Positions 29,548-39,109 of a stretch of 64,000 bases of DNA are shown here, piece by piece (position 1 is the stretch's first letter; the number at the start of each line of letters is the position of its first letter). The position numbers and the translations under genes were made by a program. Source of the DNA: an uncultured Prochlorococcus sp. (GTDB lineage: Bacteria > Cyanobacteriota > Cyanobacteriia > PCC-6307 > Cyanobiaceae); assembly GCA_902564535.1 (NCBI GenBank), contig CACFBG010000003.1, positions 1 through 64,000 of the forward strand, in the 5' to 3' direction. Under the pieces are notes generated by a model that saw only the letters and a list, made by a program, of their open reading frames with translations, did not search any database and was not told where the DNA came from.

Positions 29548-30900
29548 GTGCCATGGATTACTCCAATGCATACGTTTGTTAATTCCTTTCCAAAAAAATT
29601 GGAGCAATTTCTTGCTCTTATTATCAGCTTGGGCTTATTGTTACTGCCTTTTGGGCAAAGTACATATGCCTTAAATGATGGACAATCTCTAGTTTTAGAA
29701 AGTTGGAAACTAGTTAATGAAGGCTATTTAAACCCTTCAAAATTTGATGAAGTCGAATGGAAACGATTAAGGCAAAAAGCCTTAGAGAAACCAATCAACA
29801 ATAGTTCTCAAGCTTATTCGGCTATTGAAGCCATGCTTCTCCCCCTGGGAGACCCTTATACACGTTTATTAAGACCAGATGATTACAAAGCTCTTAAAAA
29901 AAGCAATTTAGGAAGTGAAATAAATGGGATTGGACTTCAGCTCGGGGCTAGGGCTGAAGATGGAGAGATAGTTGTTATTGCTCCATTAGAAGGTTCTCCC
30001 GCAGCAGATGCAGGAATAATTAGCGGAACTACTTTGATAAGCGTAAATGGGGAATCTCCAAAAAATCTTGGATTAGAAGCAACTGCCGCAAGGCTTAGGG
30101 GGGAAACCGGCTCCCAAGTAATTATTGAAATCGCTCCCCCTAATGGGGACATTGAAGAACTTACTCTTGAAAGGAGAAGTGTTGATTTAAGACCGGTACG
30201 TACAAAAAGACTTCGCAATGAATCTCATACCCTTGGATATCTACGAATAACTCAATTTAGCGAGGGAGTTCCCGAACAAGTAAGAGAAGCTTTAGAAGAA
30301 CTTTCTGATAAAGATATAGAAGGATTAGTACTTGATTTAAGAAACAACTCTGGAGGGCTAGTAAGTTCAGGGCTTGCCGTTGCTGATGCTTTCCTAAGTA
30401 ACCAACCGATAGTTGAGACTAAAAATAGAGAAGGTATTAATGATGCCATTCCTGCATCTGAAAAAACTTTTTATAATGGTCCTATGATTACTCTTGTCAA
30501 TGAAGGAACCGCAAGTGCAAGTGAGATACTTGCTGGTGCACTTAAAGACAATGATAGATCTCAAATATTAGGCAGTAAAACTTTTGGGAAAGGCCTAATT
30601 CAATCACTTACAACATTAAGTGATGGAAGTGGGCTAGCCATTACTGTTGCTAGTTATCTAACACCATCTGGGACAGATATTCAGAACCTTGGTATAGAAC
30701 CAGATCGCATTCTTGACAAACCTGAACCCCTCAACCCCGGGGGGGCTGACGATAGATGGATAAAAGATGCGCAGCTATTAATGGAAGCCAATCTAGATCA
30801 ACAAAATATTGCTCAGACTAATCTGGAAGAAGTCTCTGAGAATCATTTAGGAGTGCAAAGTTTAGAGCCAATTTCAGATTCACTAATTAATAACGAATGA
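29548..30900 (+). CDS. ctpA: Carboxyl-terminal processing protease (D1 maturation type)
   Basis: The 450-residue serine protease has an N-terminal signal or membrane segment (LALIISLGLLLLPF, about 21-34). A PDZ domain spans about 110-195, and the S41 catalytic region (GTASASEILAGALKDN, then SKTFGKGLIQS) contains the Ser/Lys pair near 326 and 351. CtpA cleaves the D1 C-terminal extension in the thylakoid lumen; this may be that enzyme or a paralogue. The track starts at GTG 29548; the ATG at 29566 is a good alternative. It overlaps the HD gene by four bases. Confidence 0.88.
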   Translation: MPWITPMHTFVNSFPKKLEQFLALIISLGLLLLPFGQSTYALNDGQSLVLESWKLVNEGYLNPSKFDEVEWKRLRQKALEKPINNSSQAYSAIEAMLLPLGDPYTRLLRPDDYKALKKSNLGSEINGIGLQLGARAEDGEIVVIAPLEGSPAADAGIISGTTLISVNGESPKNLGLEATAARLRGETGSQVIIEIAPPNGDIEELTLERRSVDLRPVRTKRLRNESHTLGYLRITQFSEGVPEQVREALEELSDKDIEGLVLDLRNNSGGLVSSGLAVADAFLSNQPIVETKNREGINDAIPASEKTFYNGPMITLVNEGTASASEILAGALKDNDRSQILGSKTFGKGLIQSLTTLSDGSGLAITVASYLTPSGTDIQNLGIEPDRILDKPEPLNPGGADDRWIKDAQLLMEANLDQQNIAQTNLEEVSENHLGVQSLEPISDSLINNE

Positions 30901-32150
30901 CCTCAATCGTTACGACTTACCACGATCCTCTGCATAACGGAATAAGAATCAATTCTAAAGACCCAGCAGAGGCTTTAATCATGGAATTAATAGATTCACC
31001 AGCTTTTCAACGTCTTAGAAGAATTAAACAACTTGGTCCAGCTTTCTTAACTTTCCATGGAGCGGAATCGAGCAGGTTCACGCATTCTCTAGGGGTTTTT
31101 CATGTTGCGAGGAAATTCCTTGAAAAGCTGGAAAATATAGATCAAAGTTTTGCAAATAAAAGAGGTCTGGTTTTTGCGGCTTCTTTACTTCATGACCTAG
31201 GGCATGGACCTTTAAGTCATACAGGTGAAGAAATTTTTGGAATAAAACATGAAACTTGGTCCGCAAATTTAATTACAAACATACCCTCTATAAGTAACCC
31301 TCTAGAAAATTTCCAAAAAGGAATGGCTAAGGAAGTAGCAGATCTTTTACTTAAAAATTACCGCCCACAATCTATTATTCAGTCAATAATTAGTAGTCAA
31401 CTTGACTGTGATCGACTTGATTATTTATTAAGAGATAGCTATAGCACAGGGACCAGTTATGGACAGCTCGATTTGGAAAGGATTTTAAATGCATTAACTA
31501 TTGCACCTGATGGAGATCTCGCCATAAGTCCCAAAGGACTTATGGCAGTTGAGCACTATTTAGTTGTTAGAAATTTAATGTACCGAAGTATCTACAACCA
31601 CAGAATCAATGAAGTTTGTACTTGGATTTTAGAACAGTTAATTAAAACAGCACGCAGGATAGGGCCTGGGAAAATTTGGGCTGATGAAATAATGGCTAAA
31701 TGGCTTTGGTCTCCAGATGAAATCAGCTTAGAAACTTTCTTAGAAAATGATGATATACGTACAATTTATCATTTTATGCGCTGGAGCAAGGAAGGACCTA
31801 AACAATTATCAACTTTATGTGAAAGATTCCTCAATAGAAATCTTTTAAAAGCTTTAGATATAAAACATTTATCAAACGAACAAAAACTAGAATCATTAGC
31901 TTTTGCAAGGGTATTGAGCTCTAAAAATAATATTGATCCAGACATATCTTGCGGCCTAAGAAATAACAATCAATATGGTTATCATCCTTACGAAGGAGGT
32001 CTTAGAGTCTGGGATGGTGCTCAGCTTAAAGCCCTCGAAGATTTATCTCCTGTGGTAAGCAGTCTAATAAAGTCAACCGATTCATCTTGGCTTATTTATC
32101 CTAAAGAAATTGACAACGAAATTAAAACTTCCATTAAACTTTTTGCATAG
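30897..32150 (+). CDS. HD-domain phosphohydrolase (dNTPase-like)
   Basis: The 417-residue protein has a LDSPAFQRLRRIKQLG start, a SRFTHSLGVFHVARK histidine motif near 60, the metal pair HDLGHGPLSHTGE near 98-110 and DRLDYLLRDSYSTG near 174. This is the dGTPase/YdcB-type HD family, which hydrolyses nucleotides; the substrate is unknown. The start ATGA overlaps the ctpA stop, so the genes are translationally coupled. Confidence 0.85.
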   Translation: MTSIVTTYHDPLHNGIRINSKDPAEALIMELIDSPAFQRLRRIKQLGPAFLTFHGAESSRFTHSLGVFHVARKFLEKLENIDQSFANKRGLVFAASLLHDLGHGPLSHTGEEIFGIKHETWSANLITNIPSISNPLENFQKGMAKEVADLLLKNYRPQSIIQSIISSQLDCDRLDYLLRDSYSTGTSYGQLDLERILNALTIAPDGDLAISPKGLMAVEHYLVVRNLMYRSIYNHRINEVCTWILEQLIKTARRIGPGKIWADEIMAKWLWSPDEISLETFLENDDIRTIYHFMRWSKEGPKQLSTLCERFLNRNLLKALDIKHLSNEQKLESLAFARVLSSKNNIDPDISCGLRNNNQYGYHPYEGGLRVWDGAQLKALEDLSPVVSSLIKSTDSSWLIYPKEIDNEIKTSIKLFA

Positions 32151-32164
32151 ATACTTCTTAAATT

Positions 32165-32887
32165 ATGACAAATTATTTACAAGATATTAAACTGATTTGC
32201 TTATCTAATTCAAAGAAATCACACTGGAAAGAACAACTGACAAAACAGATAAAGGATCCTTACAAAAAGGAGCTAGAAATAGATGCACAAGATTTGCTAT
32301 TAACTTGCAAAGATATTCGTGATTTAAATAATATTGTAGAAAGAAATCAATTAAAAATAACCAGGTTCAGATCTCATTTGCCTGAGACAATAGTAAGCGC
32401 TTCTTCTCTAGGATTTGAAACGCTTCTTACTCTTTCATCTTGTAAAAAATCTAATCAAGAGAAATACCCTCAATCATCCTCAAGCTATATCAATAATGAC
32501 GAATTATTCAAACTTTTACTCCACCAGGGGACTCTTAGGTCTGGAGAAAATCTTACAGGAGAAGGAGATATTCTTTTATTAGGTGACGTAAATCCTGGAG
32601 CCAAGGTTGAAGCGAGAGGAGATATTTTAATTTGGGGCAGGCTAAGAGGAATTGCGCATGCTGGGAAAGATGGTAATAGGCAAGCCAAAATAGTAGCTCT
32701 TGAATTAAGGCCTTTGCAATTGAGGATTGCTAATGCAATTGCACTTGGGCCTCAAGAAAAACCTGAAGAAGGACTCGCCGAAGAGGCTCATCTTGTAGGT
32801 GAGCAGATAATCATTGAACCTGCAAAACCTGGAAACTTCAACACTGCAAAAAATAACGCTAACCCAACTCATACAAAAACCATTTGA
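32165..32887 (+). CDS. minC: Septum site-determining protein MinC
   Basis: The 240-residue protein has a weakly conserved N-terminal part and the beta-helix MinC C domain (LHQGTLRSGENLTGEGDIL, then NPGAKVEARGDILIWGRLRG and AHAGKDGN). It inhibits FtsZ ring assembly away from mid-cell. It is the first of minCDE and lies 14 bp after the HD gene. Confidence 0.93.
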   Translation: MTNYLQDIKLICLSNSKKSHWKEQLTKQIKDPYKKELEIDAQDLLLTCKDIRDLNNIVERNQLKITRFRSHLPETIVSASSLGFETLLTLSSCKKSNQEKYPQSSSSYINNDELFKLLLHQGTLRSGENLTGEGDILLLGDVNPGAKVEARGDILIWGRLRGIAHAGKDGNRQAKIVALELRPLQLRIANAIALGPQEKPEEGLAEEAHLVGEQIIIEPAKPGNFNTAKNNANPTHTKTI

Positions 32888-33018
32888 AAGGGAACTTGCT
32901 TTTAGCCGGTATCAAGGATTAGTCCCTTCATGAAAAAATTTCAAATGAAAACCTATGTCACCAATATCCTTTGATAACTGCAAACTCCAATTAAGATTTG
33001 AGAACTTTTAAGAGGTCC

Positions 33019-33831
33019 GTGGAGTCAAATACTCGTATCATCCTTATTTGCTCTGGTAAAGGCGGAGTCGGGAAAACGACTCTGACAGCAAATTTGGGCA
33101 TAGCTCTTGCACAACAAGGCTCAAAAACTGCCGTACTAGATGCTGATTTTGGATTAAGGAATCTTGATTTATTGCTTGGGCTAGAAAACAGAATCATTTA
33201 TACAGCTCAAGAAGTACTTGAAGAAAGTTGTCGACTTGAACAAGCGCTTGTTAAACACAAACAAGAGCCAAATCTTTCCCTAATGCCAGCAGGTAATCCA
33301 AGAATGCTTGATTGGCTTAAACCTGACGACATGCAACGCATTGTCTCAATGCTCAGTGAGGAATTTGATTATGTATTAATCGATTGTCCAGCAGGAGTTG
33401 AAGATGGATTTAAAAATGCAGTTGCTGGAGCAAAAGAAGCCATAGTAATTACGAATCCAGAGGTTTCTGCTGTAAGAGATGCTGATCGAGTCATAGGTCT
33501 GCTCAATAGCAATGGAATCAAACCAGTCCAATTAGTTCTCAATAGAGTTAGGCCAAAAATGATGGCTTCCCAAGAGATGCTTGCAGTTGAAGATGTTACC
33601 GATATCCTTGCTTTGCCTTTGCTTGGACTTGTAGTAGAAGATGAACAAGTAATAGTCAGCACAAACAGGGGAGAACCTTTAACTCTCATAGGAAGTAAAT
33701 CCCCTGCAGCAAAATGCTACTCGAATATTGCTCGTCGCTTACAAGGAGAAGAAATCCCTCTTATTGACCCCTCAAAAGAAGGGTCAATAAGAGAAAAGTT
33801 TAGACGTTTAATGCAAACCAAGATTTTTTAA
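33019..33831 (+). CDS. minD: Septum site-determining ATPase MinD
   Basis: The protein has the deviant Walker A ICSGKGGVGKTTLTANLG, DADFGLRNLDLLLG (Walker A prime/switch I) and DYVLIDCPAGVEDGF (Walker B). A C-terminal amphipathic helix (REKFRRLMQTKIF) serves for membrane binding. The track starts at TTG 32998. The GTG at 33019 follows an AAGAGG ribosome binding site (three bases upstream) and gives 270 residues, the usual MinD length, so it is preferred. It recruits MinC to the membrane and oscillates with MinE. Confidence 0.94.
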   Translation: MESNTRIILICSGKGGVGKTTLTANLGIALAQQGSKTAVLDADFGLRNLDLLLGLENRIIYTAQEVLEESCRLEQALVKHKQEPNLSLMPAGNPRMLDWLKPDDMQRIVSMLSEEFDYVLIDCPAGVEDGFKNAVAGAKEAIVITNPEVSAVRDADRVIGLLNSNGIKPVQLVLNRVRPKMMASQEMLAVEDVTDILALPLLGLVVEDEQVIVSTNRGEPLTLIGSKSPAAKCYSNIARRLQGEEIPLIDPSKEGSIREKFRRLMQTKIF

Positions 33832-33840
33832 ACTGATCCA

Positions 33841-34134
33841 ATGACTCTTAGAGACATCATCAACAAACTTCTTAGGCGCCAATCATCAAGTGCCAAAACT
33901 GCAAGGGAGAGACTGCAATTAGTTCTTGCCCATGACCGTTGCGACCTAAGCCCAGAACTATTGGATCAGATGAGGAGAGAAATTCTTGAAGTTGTAGCCA
34001 AATATGTAGAAATAGATCTTGAAGAAGGTGCTGTTAGCTTAGAAACAGAAGATCGTATGACAGCTCTTGTTGCAAATTTACCGATAAAACGCTCATTGAT
34101 GAACGCAGAAGCTGATGAAGTGAAAACCACATAA
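33841..34134 (+). CDS. minE: Cell division topological specificity factor MinE
   Basis: The 97-residue protein begins [13 protein letters not shown] (amphipathic membrane and MinD-binding segment). It continues with [43 protein letters not shown], the classic anti-MinCD and dimerisation region. It lies nine bases after minD. It stimulates MinD ATPase and sets the division site. Confidence 0.96.
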   Translation: MTLRDIINKLLRRQSSSAKTARERLQLVLAHDRCDLSPELLDQMRREILEVVAKYVEIDLEEGAVSLETEDRMTALVANLPIKRSLMNAEADEVKTT

Positions 34135-34258
34135 TCAACTTTCTACATATTCATAAAGGATATATAGTCTTGACATTGGAAGAAAAATTAAAATTTTCCT
34201 CTGATCTCAATTTTATTTTGAGTTTTTGCCCCATCCCTTCTGTAAAATCTATAAAAAT

Positions 34259-34330
34259 GCCGGCTTAGCTCAGTGGTAGAGCAGCGCTTTTGTAAAGCGA
34301 AGGTCATCGGTTCAAATCCGTTAGCCGGCT
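34259..34330 (+). tRNA. trnT: tRNA-Thr (anticodon UGU)
   Basis: A 72-base cloverleaf with acceptor GCCGGCT/AGCCGGC, D-arm AGCTCAGTGGTAGAGC, an anticodon loop TTTGTAA giving TGT, and the T-loop GGTTCAAATCC. CCA is not encoded. It lies about 120 bp after minE. Confidence 0.96.
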
Positions 34331-34335
34331 TAAAT

Positions 34336-34387
34336 AAAAAACAATTAATGATTGACTCAACTTTTATTTCAGTAAATCATTAATTGT
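34336..34387 (-). terminator. AT-rich terminator at the end of the prmC-sua5 operon
   Basis: ACAATTAATGATT and AATCATTAATTGT pair over 13 bp. On the minus strand they are followed by TTTTTT. The hairpin sits directly after the stop of the 55-residue small ORF. Confidence 0.65.
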
Positions 34388-34547
34388 AAGATTTGTTTTT
34401 ACCTGAAATTAACACAAAAATAATTATCAGAGATAGCAATCCAATACCTTTTAATTCAAAGAAAAATAATGAATGCTGAATCAAAGGTCTAAAAAATAAA
34501 TGAAATAGAGACTGAACTATTAAAACTAAGAATAGCAACACAATCAT
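34380..34547 (-). CDS. Small hydrophobic membrane protein, coupled to sua5 (55 aa)
   Basis: A 55-codon ORF that the track misses for length. The start overlaps the sua5 stop as ATGA, a typical coupled arrangement. The protein is almost all hydrophobic, with two predicted helices: IVLLFLVLIVQSLFHLFF at the N terminus and IGLLSLIIIFVLISG at the C terminus, ending in a basic tail. No family is recognised. A terminator-like hairpin follows immediately. Confidence 0.65.
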   Translation of the reverse strand: MIVLLFLVLIVQSLFHLFFRPLIQHSLFFFELKGIGLLSLIIIFVLISGKNKSYN

Positions 34548-35152
34548 TTTTTCCAATTAATATCTAAAGGCCTACTGCCAAGTCTCAAAACCTTCCATTG
34601 ATTTCTACTTTGCCAAGAAATAACCGTACTAGCAACTCCTTCTGAAGAGGGCCATGGAACTGGACCTAAAATAGGTAATTTAGGGAAAATAGATGATGCT
34701 TCTGTAGCAGTTATAGCTGCAGACTCTCCAGACAAGTTTGCACTTGTAGTTGCTAATGGACCTGTTAATTCAAGCAATCTCAATGCAAGTTCTAAGTTTG
34801 GCATTCTAAGTCCAATTGTATTTTCTTGTTTATTTAAAAACTTCACACTTGGTCCAAAAGCAGGAACAATAATTGTCAAATCACCAGGCCAATATTTTTC
34901 TGCAACAAGCATTGCATCCTCTAAAGCAAAAGATAAGACATTCTCAAGTAATTCTTCTTTACTTGCTCCCATCAAAATTAATGGTTTGTCAAATGGTCTT
35001 TTTTTTAATTTCCAAAGTTCTTGAGAATTATTAGGAGATACTCCCAAAGCAGGCAAAGTATCTGTAGGAAATAAAGCTGGGCAACCTTGCTTTATTTCTT
35101 GAGCAAGATCTCTCACATCAAATATTAATTTTCGATCTAATGTCATTTTCAA
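34544..35152 (-). CDS. tsaC: Threonylcarbamoyl-AMP synthase (Sua5/YciO/YrdC family)
   Basis: The 202-residue protein shows the YrdC fold motifs: ALFPTDTLPALGV near 26-38, KKRPFDKPL near 50, GLRMPN near 113 and TSANLSGE near 137. It makes threonylcarbamoyl-AMP for the t6A modification of ANN-decoding tRNAs. It overlaps prmC by four bases upstream and the small membrane ORF by four downstream, so the three genes are likely one transcript. Confidence 0.9.
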   Translation of the reverse strand: MKMTLDRKLIFDVRDLAQEIKQGCPALFPTDTLPALGVSPNNSQELWKLKKRPFDKPLILMGASKEELLENVLSFALEDAMLVAEKYWPGDLTIIVPAFGPSVKFLNKQENTIGLRMPNLELALRLLELTGPLATTSANLSGESAAITATEASSIFPKLPILGPVPWPSSEGVASTVISWQSRNQWKVLRLGSRPLDINWKK

Positions 35153-36030
35153 ACCTTCTTAGATTTCGATCCAATTGCAAATCTTTTGATGCCTTGTAAA
35201 TCTTTTTTCCAATGAATGTTAATTAAACCTGCGGCTTTCATCAATGTTAATACGGAATTGCTTTGATCATAATGGTGCTCAATCATTATCACTCCACCTG
35301 GCGCAAGTGCATAAGAAACAAAAGCCATTATTTCTCTCAAACAGCACAATCCATCTTCACCTCCAGATAAAGCTAAATTTGGTTCATTTTTAGCAACAAT
35401 TTTTTCCAACTTTGGAATCAACCCTGAAGGTATATAAGGAGGGTTAGACAAAACAAGGTCAAAAGTCCCCCACCATGGTCTTAAAGGTTGCCACCATGAC
35501 CCCAAATGAAGAGAATATTTTGCTTGTCCTCCTAAAAGCTGAAGATTTTTTTGAGCTAAAGCTAAAGCAGGCTTACTTATTTCCACAACATGTCCCTTCC
35601 ATGTAGGAAGTTCTCTCGCTAATGCAATTGCCAAAGCTCCAGATCCTGTCCCCAAGTCTGCCCATCGACCATTTGGAATATTTTTGAAATTATCAACTGC
35701 AAAATCAACCAAAAGCTCTGTTTCCTGTCGCGGAATCATTACAGCTGAACTAACTTCCAATTGGAAATCCCTCCAAGGACATATGCCAACTAAATATTGA
35801 AGAGGTATAGATTCTTGTAGATGTTTGTGCCAAAGGATTGATAATTCCTCTAAAGACCTAACAAGAACACAAAATTTATTTTCATCCATAAAAAGACTTT
35901 GAAGTTCACTCCATCTCAACCCCCCAGCTAAATCTAAAAGCCAATCCAAACTCTCCCTTTGCCCACCTAATTCCAATTGCTCCCTCCTCCACTTCAGAAT
36001 ATCTTTAGATAGATAGTCAAATGCTTTCAT
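35149..36030 (-). CDS. prmC: Peptide chain release factor N5-glutamine methyltransferase
   Basis: The 293-residue protein has an N-terminal helical domain, the SAM-binding motif WADLGTGSGALAIALA near 122-137 and the catalytic VLSNPPYIP near 193-201. It methylates the GGQ glutamine of release factors 1 and 2. It overlaps tsaC by four bases and is the first gene of that operon. Confidence 0.94.
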   Translation of the reverse strand: MKAFDYLSKDILKWRREQLELGGQRESLDWLLDLAGGLRWSELQSLFMDENKFCVLVRSLEELSILWHKHLQESIPLQYLVGICPWRDFQLEVSSAVMIPRQETELLVDFAVDNFKNIPNGRWADLGTGSGALAIALARELPTWKGHVVEISKPALALAQKNLQLLGGQAKYSLHLGSWWQPLRPWWGTFDLVLSNPPYIPSGLIPKLEKIVAKNEPNLALSGGEDGLCCLREIMAFVSYALAPGGVIMIEHHYDQSNSVLTLMKAAGLINIHWKKDLQGIKRFAIGSKSKKV

Positions 36031-36108
36031 AAATAAATAACAAAAGAGATAGGCAGATCATTAGGGAAGAATAATTAATCAATGAAAGCAAGTAAAGAAT
36101 AACTATGC

Positions 36109-36552
36109 TTAATTGAAGCATCCAGAATTTATTTTATCTATTGCTTCTTCCAAAAATCCAGGATTTTGTCTAGCTATGCGAAAACCATTTTCCATTTTTT
36201 TTACTACTACTAATTCGACTTTTGATGCTGCAAAGAGTTTTCTATCATCTCCAAGGAAATTAGTTTTCCAGAGCCACCTAACTCCATTTAATTTAACAGG
36301 AAAATTCTCTAAATATACTTTATCCCCATGCCTTAAAGGATTCTTGTAGTCTAATTTCAATGAAACTACAGTTATTTCAAAGCCATTTGCAGATAATTCA
36401 TGATATTCTATGCCGACACTTGAAAGAATCTTAATTCTTGCTTCTTCCAGCCAAGATATATAGGAACCATGCCACATAACTCCGGCATGATCAGTATGTT
36501 GTGGTAAAACACGTTTTTCAATGATCCAAGGACCTGGAATATTTTCAGACAC
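36109..36552 (-). CDS. Acyl-CoA thioesterase, hotdog fold (4-hydroxybenzoyl-CoA type)
   Basis: The 147-residue protein has the 4HBT-type motif QHTDHAGVMWHGSYISWLEEAR near 18-39, with the Asp before the HAG step as catalytic residue, and SLKLDYKNPLRHGD near 65. It hydrolyses acyl- or aroyl-CoA thioesters. In cyanobacteria such a protein acts as the 1,4-dihydroxy-2-naphthoyl-CoA thioesterase of phylloquinone synthesis; that is one possibility here but not proven. Confidence 0.8.
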   Translation of the reverse strand: MSENIPGPWIIEKRVLPQHTDHAGVMWHGSYISWLEEARIKILSSVGIEYHELSANGFEITVVSLKLDYKNPLRHGDKVYLENFPVKLNGVRWLWKTNFLGDDRKLFAASKVELVVVKKMENGFRIARQNPGFLEEAIDKINSGCFN

Positions 36553-36628
36553 AACAAAAATTCATTTTAATTATTCTAATACTAATAAAGAAGACTTAAT
36601 TCTTACTATTTCAATAAACATTATTTTC

Positions 36629-36694
36629 TTTCAGCATAAATAACCCAGAAGAACAAAGTTGGATTTTTATTCTTCTGGGTTATTTATGCTGAAA
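36629..36694. repeat. Perfect 25 bp inverted repeat downstream of psbM
   Basis: The arms 36629-36653 and 36670-36694 are fully complementary (outer parts TTTCAGCATAAA and TTTATGCTGAAA) around a 16-base loop. It lies 24 bp after the psbM stop and before the thioesterase gene on the same strand. It is much longer than the usual terminators in the window and has no following T run. Confidence 0.85.
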
Positions 36695-36717
36695 ATTTCT
36701 GATAAGAAATGCTGTAG

Positions 36718-36870
36718 TTACAAAGTTGGGCCGATTTTCCCTTTACCTGACTCAGAAAAGAAACTTGATTTCTCCCCATCTTTTGTGGAGATAAACAAGC
36801 CTATTAAAAATATCGTTGGAACCGCAACGAACAAAAGGCTAGCGATGAAGCCGAAGTTGGTGGTTTCCAT
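36718..36870 (-). CDS. psbM: Photosystem II reaction centre protein M
   Basis: A 50-residue ORF, too short for the track. It reads METTNFGFIASLLF at the N terminus, then a single transmembrane helix (VAVPTIFLIGLFI), then a polar tail (STKDGEKSSFF). This matches PsbM of marine picocyanobacteria, including the longer polar C-terminal tail. It sits at the PSII monomer-monomer interface. A divergent 540 bp spacer separates it from psbB. Confidence 0.93.
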   Translation of the reverse strand: METTNFGFIASLLFVAVPTIFLIGLFISTKDGEKSSFFSESGKGKIGPTL

Positions 36871-37410
36871 GACCTCAAAAATTTTTCAACTGAATTTATC
36901 ATCATTACACCCCAATTGATGAATTTGTAAGACGGTTGTGATTTGAAGCAAAAAAGAATCTAAAAATCCAACTCGATCTTCGCCAAAACCAAGTTGAAAG
37001 AAAGGGTTTGAAATTTTGCAATTGAATAACTCTCTGTTAAATCTGGCTTAATAAAGCAAGGTCTCAAAAAAGAAATCGAATCAACACCTCGAAAGATTCT
37101 AAAAATGATCATTTTTTTACCTGAATCACCTCAAAATTCATGAATTCATGCTGAAAAAAACTTTTTACTAGGGGGGGAAACGATCCAAATAGGCACAAAA
37201 TTGTCCCTTGGCATTGAGATTTGTGACCGAAATTCAAATCCTTCATAAGCCCCAATTCCTCTGAATCCCCCGAAAATACAGTTCAAAACAAGCTTGAGAA
37301 GTATCAATACACATTGCAGGTAATGTTATTAATCCTCTGCAATTAAGTAGGACGGCTTACGATCTACAGGTCTAGCTGCATTAAGCAGCTTTGTTCCACG
37401 AGCCTGACCA
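36871..37410. other. Divergent psbM-psbB promoter region (540 bp)
   Basis: No gene is seen. The region should hold the minus-strand psbM promoter and the plus-strand psbB promoter. A palindromic hairpin AGCTGC/GCAGCT (37374-37390) lies 20 bases before the psbB start, where it could affect translation. Oligo-G (GGGGGGG) near 37172 is unusual for this AT-rich DNA. Confidence 0.5.
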
Positions 37411-38934
37411 ATGGGATTGCCCTGGTATCGGGTGCACAGCGTCGTAATCAACGACCCAGGCCGACTCTTGGCCGTGCACCTCATGCACACAGCTTTGTTA
37501 GCCGGCTGGGCCGGCTCCATGGCCCTATATGAATTGGCCATTTTTGATCCTTCTGATCCAGTCCTTAACCCAATGTGGCGACAAGGCATGTATGTCATGC
37601 CTTTTATGGCCAGATTAGGTATTACAGGAAGCTGGGCTGGTTGGGATATCACCGGTGAAACCGGTATAGATCCAGGATTCTGGAGCTTCGAAGGTGTTGC
37701 AGCAGCACATATCGTCTTCAGTGGCCTACTTATGTTGGCTGCCATTTGGCACTGGACTTACTGGGATCTTGAACTTTGGGAAGATTCCAGAACTGGTGAA
37801 GCAGCTCTCGACCTCCCAAGAATCTTTGGGATACACCTTCTACTTGCTGGTCTTACTTGCTTTGGCTTTGGAGCATTTCATTGCTCCACGGTTGGTATTT
37901 GGGTTTCAGACCCTTATGCCTTAACTGGGCATGTAGAACCTGTCACTCCTGTATGGGGAGCAGAGGGATTCAACCCATTTAGTCCTGGAGGAATAGTTGC
38001 CAACCATATTGGCGCTGGACTTTTAGGAATAGTTGGTGGTGTTTTTCATATCACTAACCGTCCTGGAGAACGTCTTTATAGAAACCTAAGAATGGGCAGC
38101 TTAGAAGGAGTACTAGCTAGTGCTCTTGCTGCAGTTCTATTCGTATCTTTTGTTGTCTCCGGAACAATGTGGTATGGGTCCGCAACAACTCCTGTTGAGC
38201 TTTTTGGCCCTACTCGCTTCCAATGGGACTCTGGTTATTTCAAAACTGAAATCAATCGAAGGGTTCAAACAGCTATAGATAATGGTTCTTCAAAGGCAGA
38301 AGCATATGCTTCTATTCCAGAAAAACTAGCTTTCTATGATTATGTAGGCAATAGTCCTGCTAAAGGTGGCTTGTTCCGTGTTGGTGCGATGGTCAATGGA
38401 GACGGTCTACCCACTGGATGGCAAGGACATGTTGCCTTCACAGATAAAGAGGGTAACGATTTAGAAGTTCGACGTCTTCCAAACTTCTTTGAGAACTTCC
38501 CAGTAATTCTCGAAGATCAAGATGGAAACGTTCGAGCAGATATTCCTTTCCGCCGAGCTGAAGCTAAGTATTCAATCGAGCAGACAGGTGTAACAGCTAC
38601 CATTTATGGTGGCGAGCTAAATGGACAAACATTCACTGACCCTGTAGTAGTCAAGCGTCTAGCTAGAAAGGCTCAACTTGGAGAATCTTTCAAGTTTGAT
38701 AGAGACCGTTACAAGTCTGATGGTGTATTCAGAAGCTCACCTCGAAGCTGGTTTACCTTTGCGCATGCCAGCTTTGGATTGCTCTTCTTGTTTGGTCATT
38801 GGTGGCATGCCGCTAGGACTCTTTATCGCGATGTATTCGCTGGTATCGATCCAGACCTGGGAGATCAAGTGGAATTCGGTCTATTCAAGAAACTTGGAGA
38901 CGAATCCACTCGTCGAGTCCCAGGAAGGGCCTAA
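37411..38934 (+). CDS. psbB: Photosystem II chlorophyll-binding core antenna CP47
   Basis: The 507-residue protein begins [14 protein letters not shown] and carries six transmembrane helices with many chlorophyll-ligating histidines. A large lumenal loop lies between helices V and VI (about residues 258-450). It binds chlorophyll next to the D2 side of PSII; in Prochlorococcus the pigments are divinyl chlorophylls. Length and sequence are normal. It is followed by psbT after 40 bp. Confidence 0.98.
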   Translation: MGLPWYRVHSVVINDPGRLLAVHLMHTALLAGWAGSMALYELAIFDPSDPVLNPMWRQGMYVMPFMARLGITGSWAGWDITGETGIDPGFWSFEGVAAAHIVFSGLLMLAAIWHWTYWDLELWEDSRTGEAALDLPRIFGIHLLLAGLTCFGFGAFHCSTVGIWVSDPYALTGHVEPVTPVWGAEGFNPFSPGGIVANHIGAGLLGIVGGVFHITNRPGERLYRNLRMGSLEGVLASALAAVLFVSFVVSGTMWYGSATTPVELFGPTRFQWDSGYFKTEINRRVQTAIDNGSSKAEAYASIPEKLAFYDYVGNSPAKGGLFRVGAMVNGDGLPTGWQGHVAFTDKEGNDLEVRRLPNFFENFPVILEDQDGNVRADIPFRRAEAKYSIEQTGVTATIYGGELNGQTFTDPVVVKRLARKAQLGESFKFDRDRYKSDGVFRSSPRSWFTFAHASFGLLFLFGHWWHAARTLYRDVFAGIDPDLGDQVEFGLFKKLGDESTRRVPGRA

Positions 38935-38974
38935 AATGTGGCCATCCTATCTATAGACCTTTCTTAGTAACAAG

Positions 38975-39076
38975 ATGGAAGCCTTTACCTACGTCCTCAT
39001 TCTCACGTTGGCAGTTGTAACTTTGTTCTTCTGTGTCGCCTTCCGCGATCCTCCTAAGTACAACAGCAAAAGATGA
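38975..39076 (+). CDS. psbT: Photosystem II reaction centre protein T
   Basis: A 33-residue ORF that the track omits. It reads [19 protein letters not shown] and ends [11 protein letters not shown], one helix plus a basic tail, the normal PsbT form. It lies 40 bp after psbB, the universal psbB-psbT order, and ends at a strong terminator. Confidence 0.96.
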   Translation: MEAFTYVLILTLAVVTLFFCVAFRDPPKYNSKR

Positions 39077-39109
39077 AAAAAAAGCCCTGCATAAGCAGGG
39101 CTTTTTTTT
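39076..39109 (+). terminator. Strong terminator after psbT
   Basis: AAAAAAAAGCCCTGC and GCAGGGCTTTTTTTT pair perfectly around ATAA. The T run gives a classical rho-independent terminator for psbB-psbT; the A run would let it work on the minus strand too. Confidence 0.93.

Noticed and set aside
32485-33689. Minus-strand ORFs antisense to minC and minD
   Set aside because: The plus frames have diagnostic MinC and MinD motifs. The antisense frames have none.
36659-36919. 86-residue plus ORF
   Set aside because: It is antisense to psbM, which is recognised with certainty on the minus strand.
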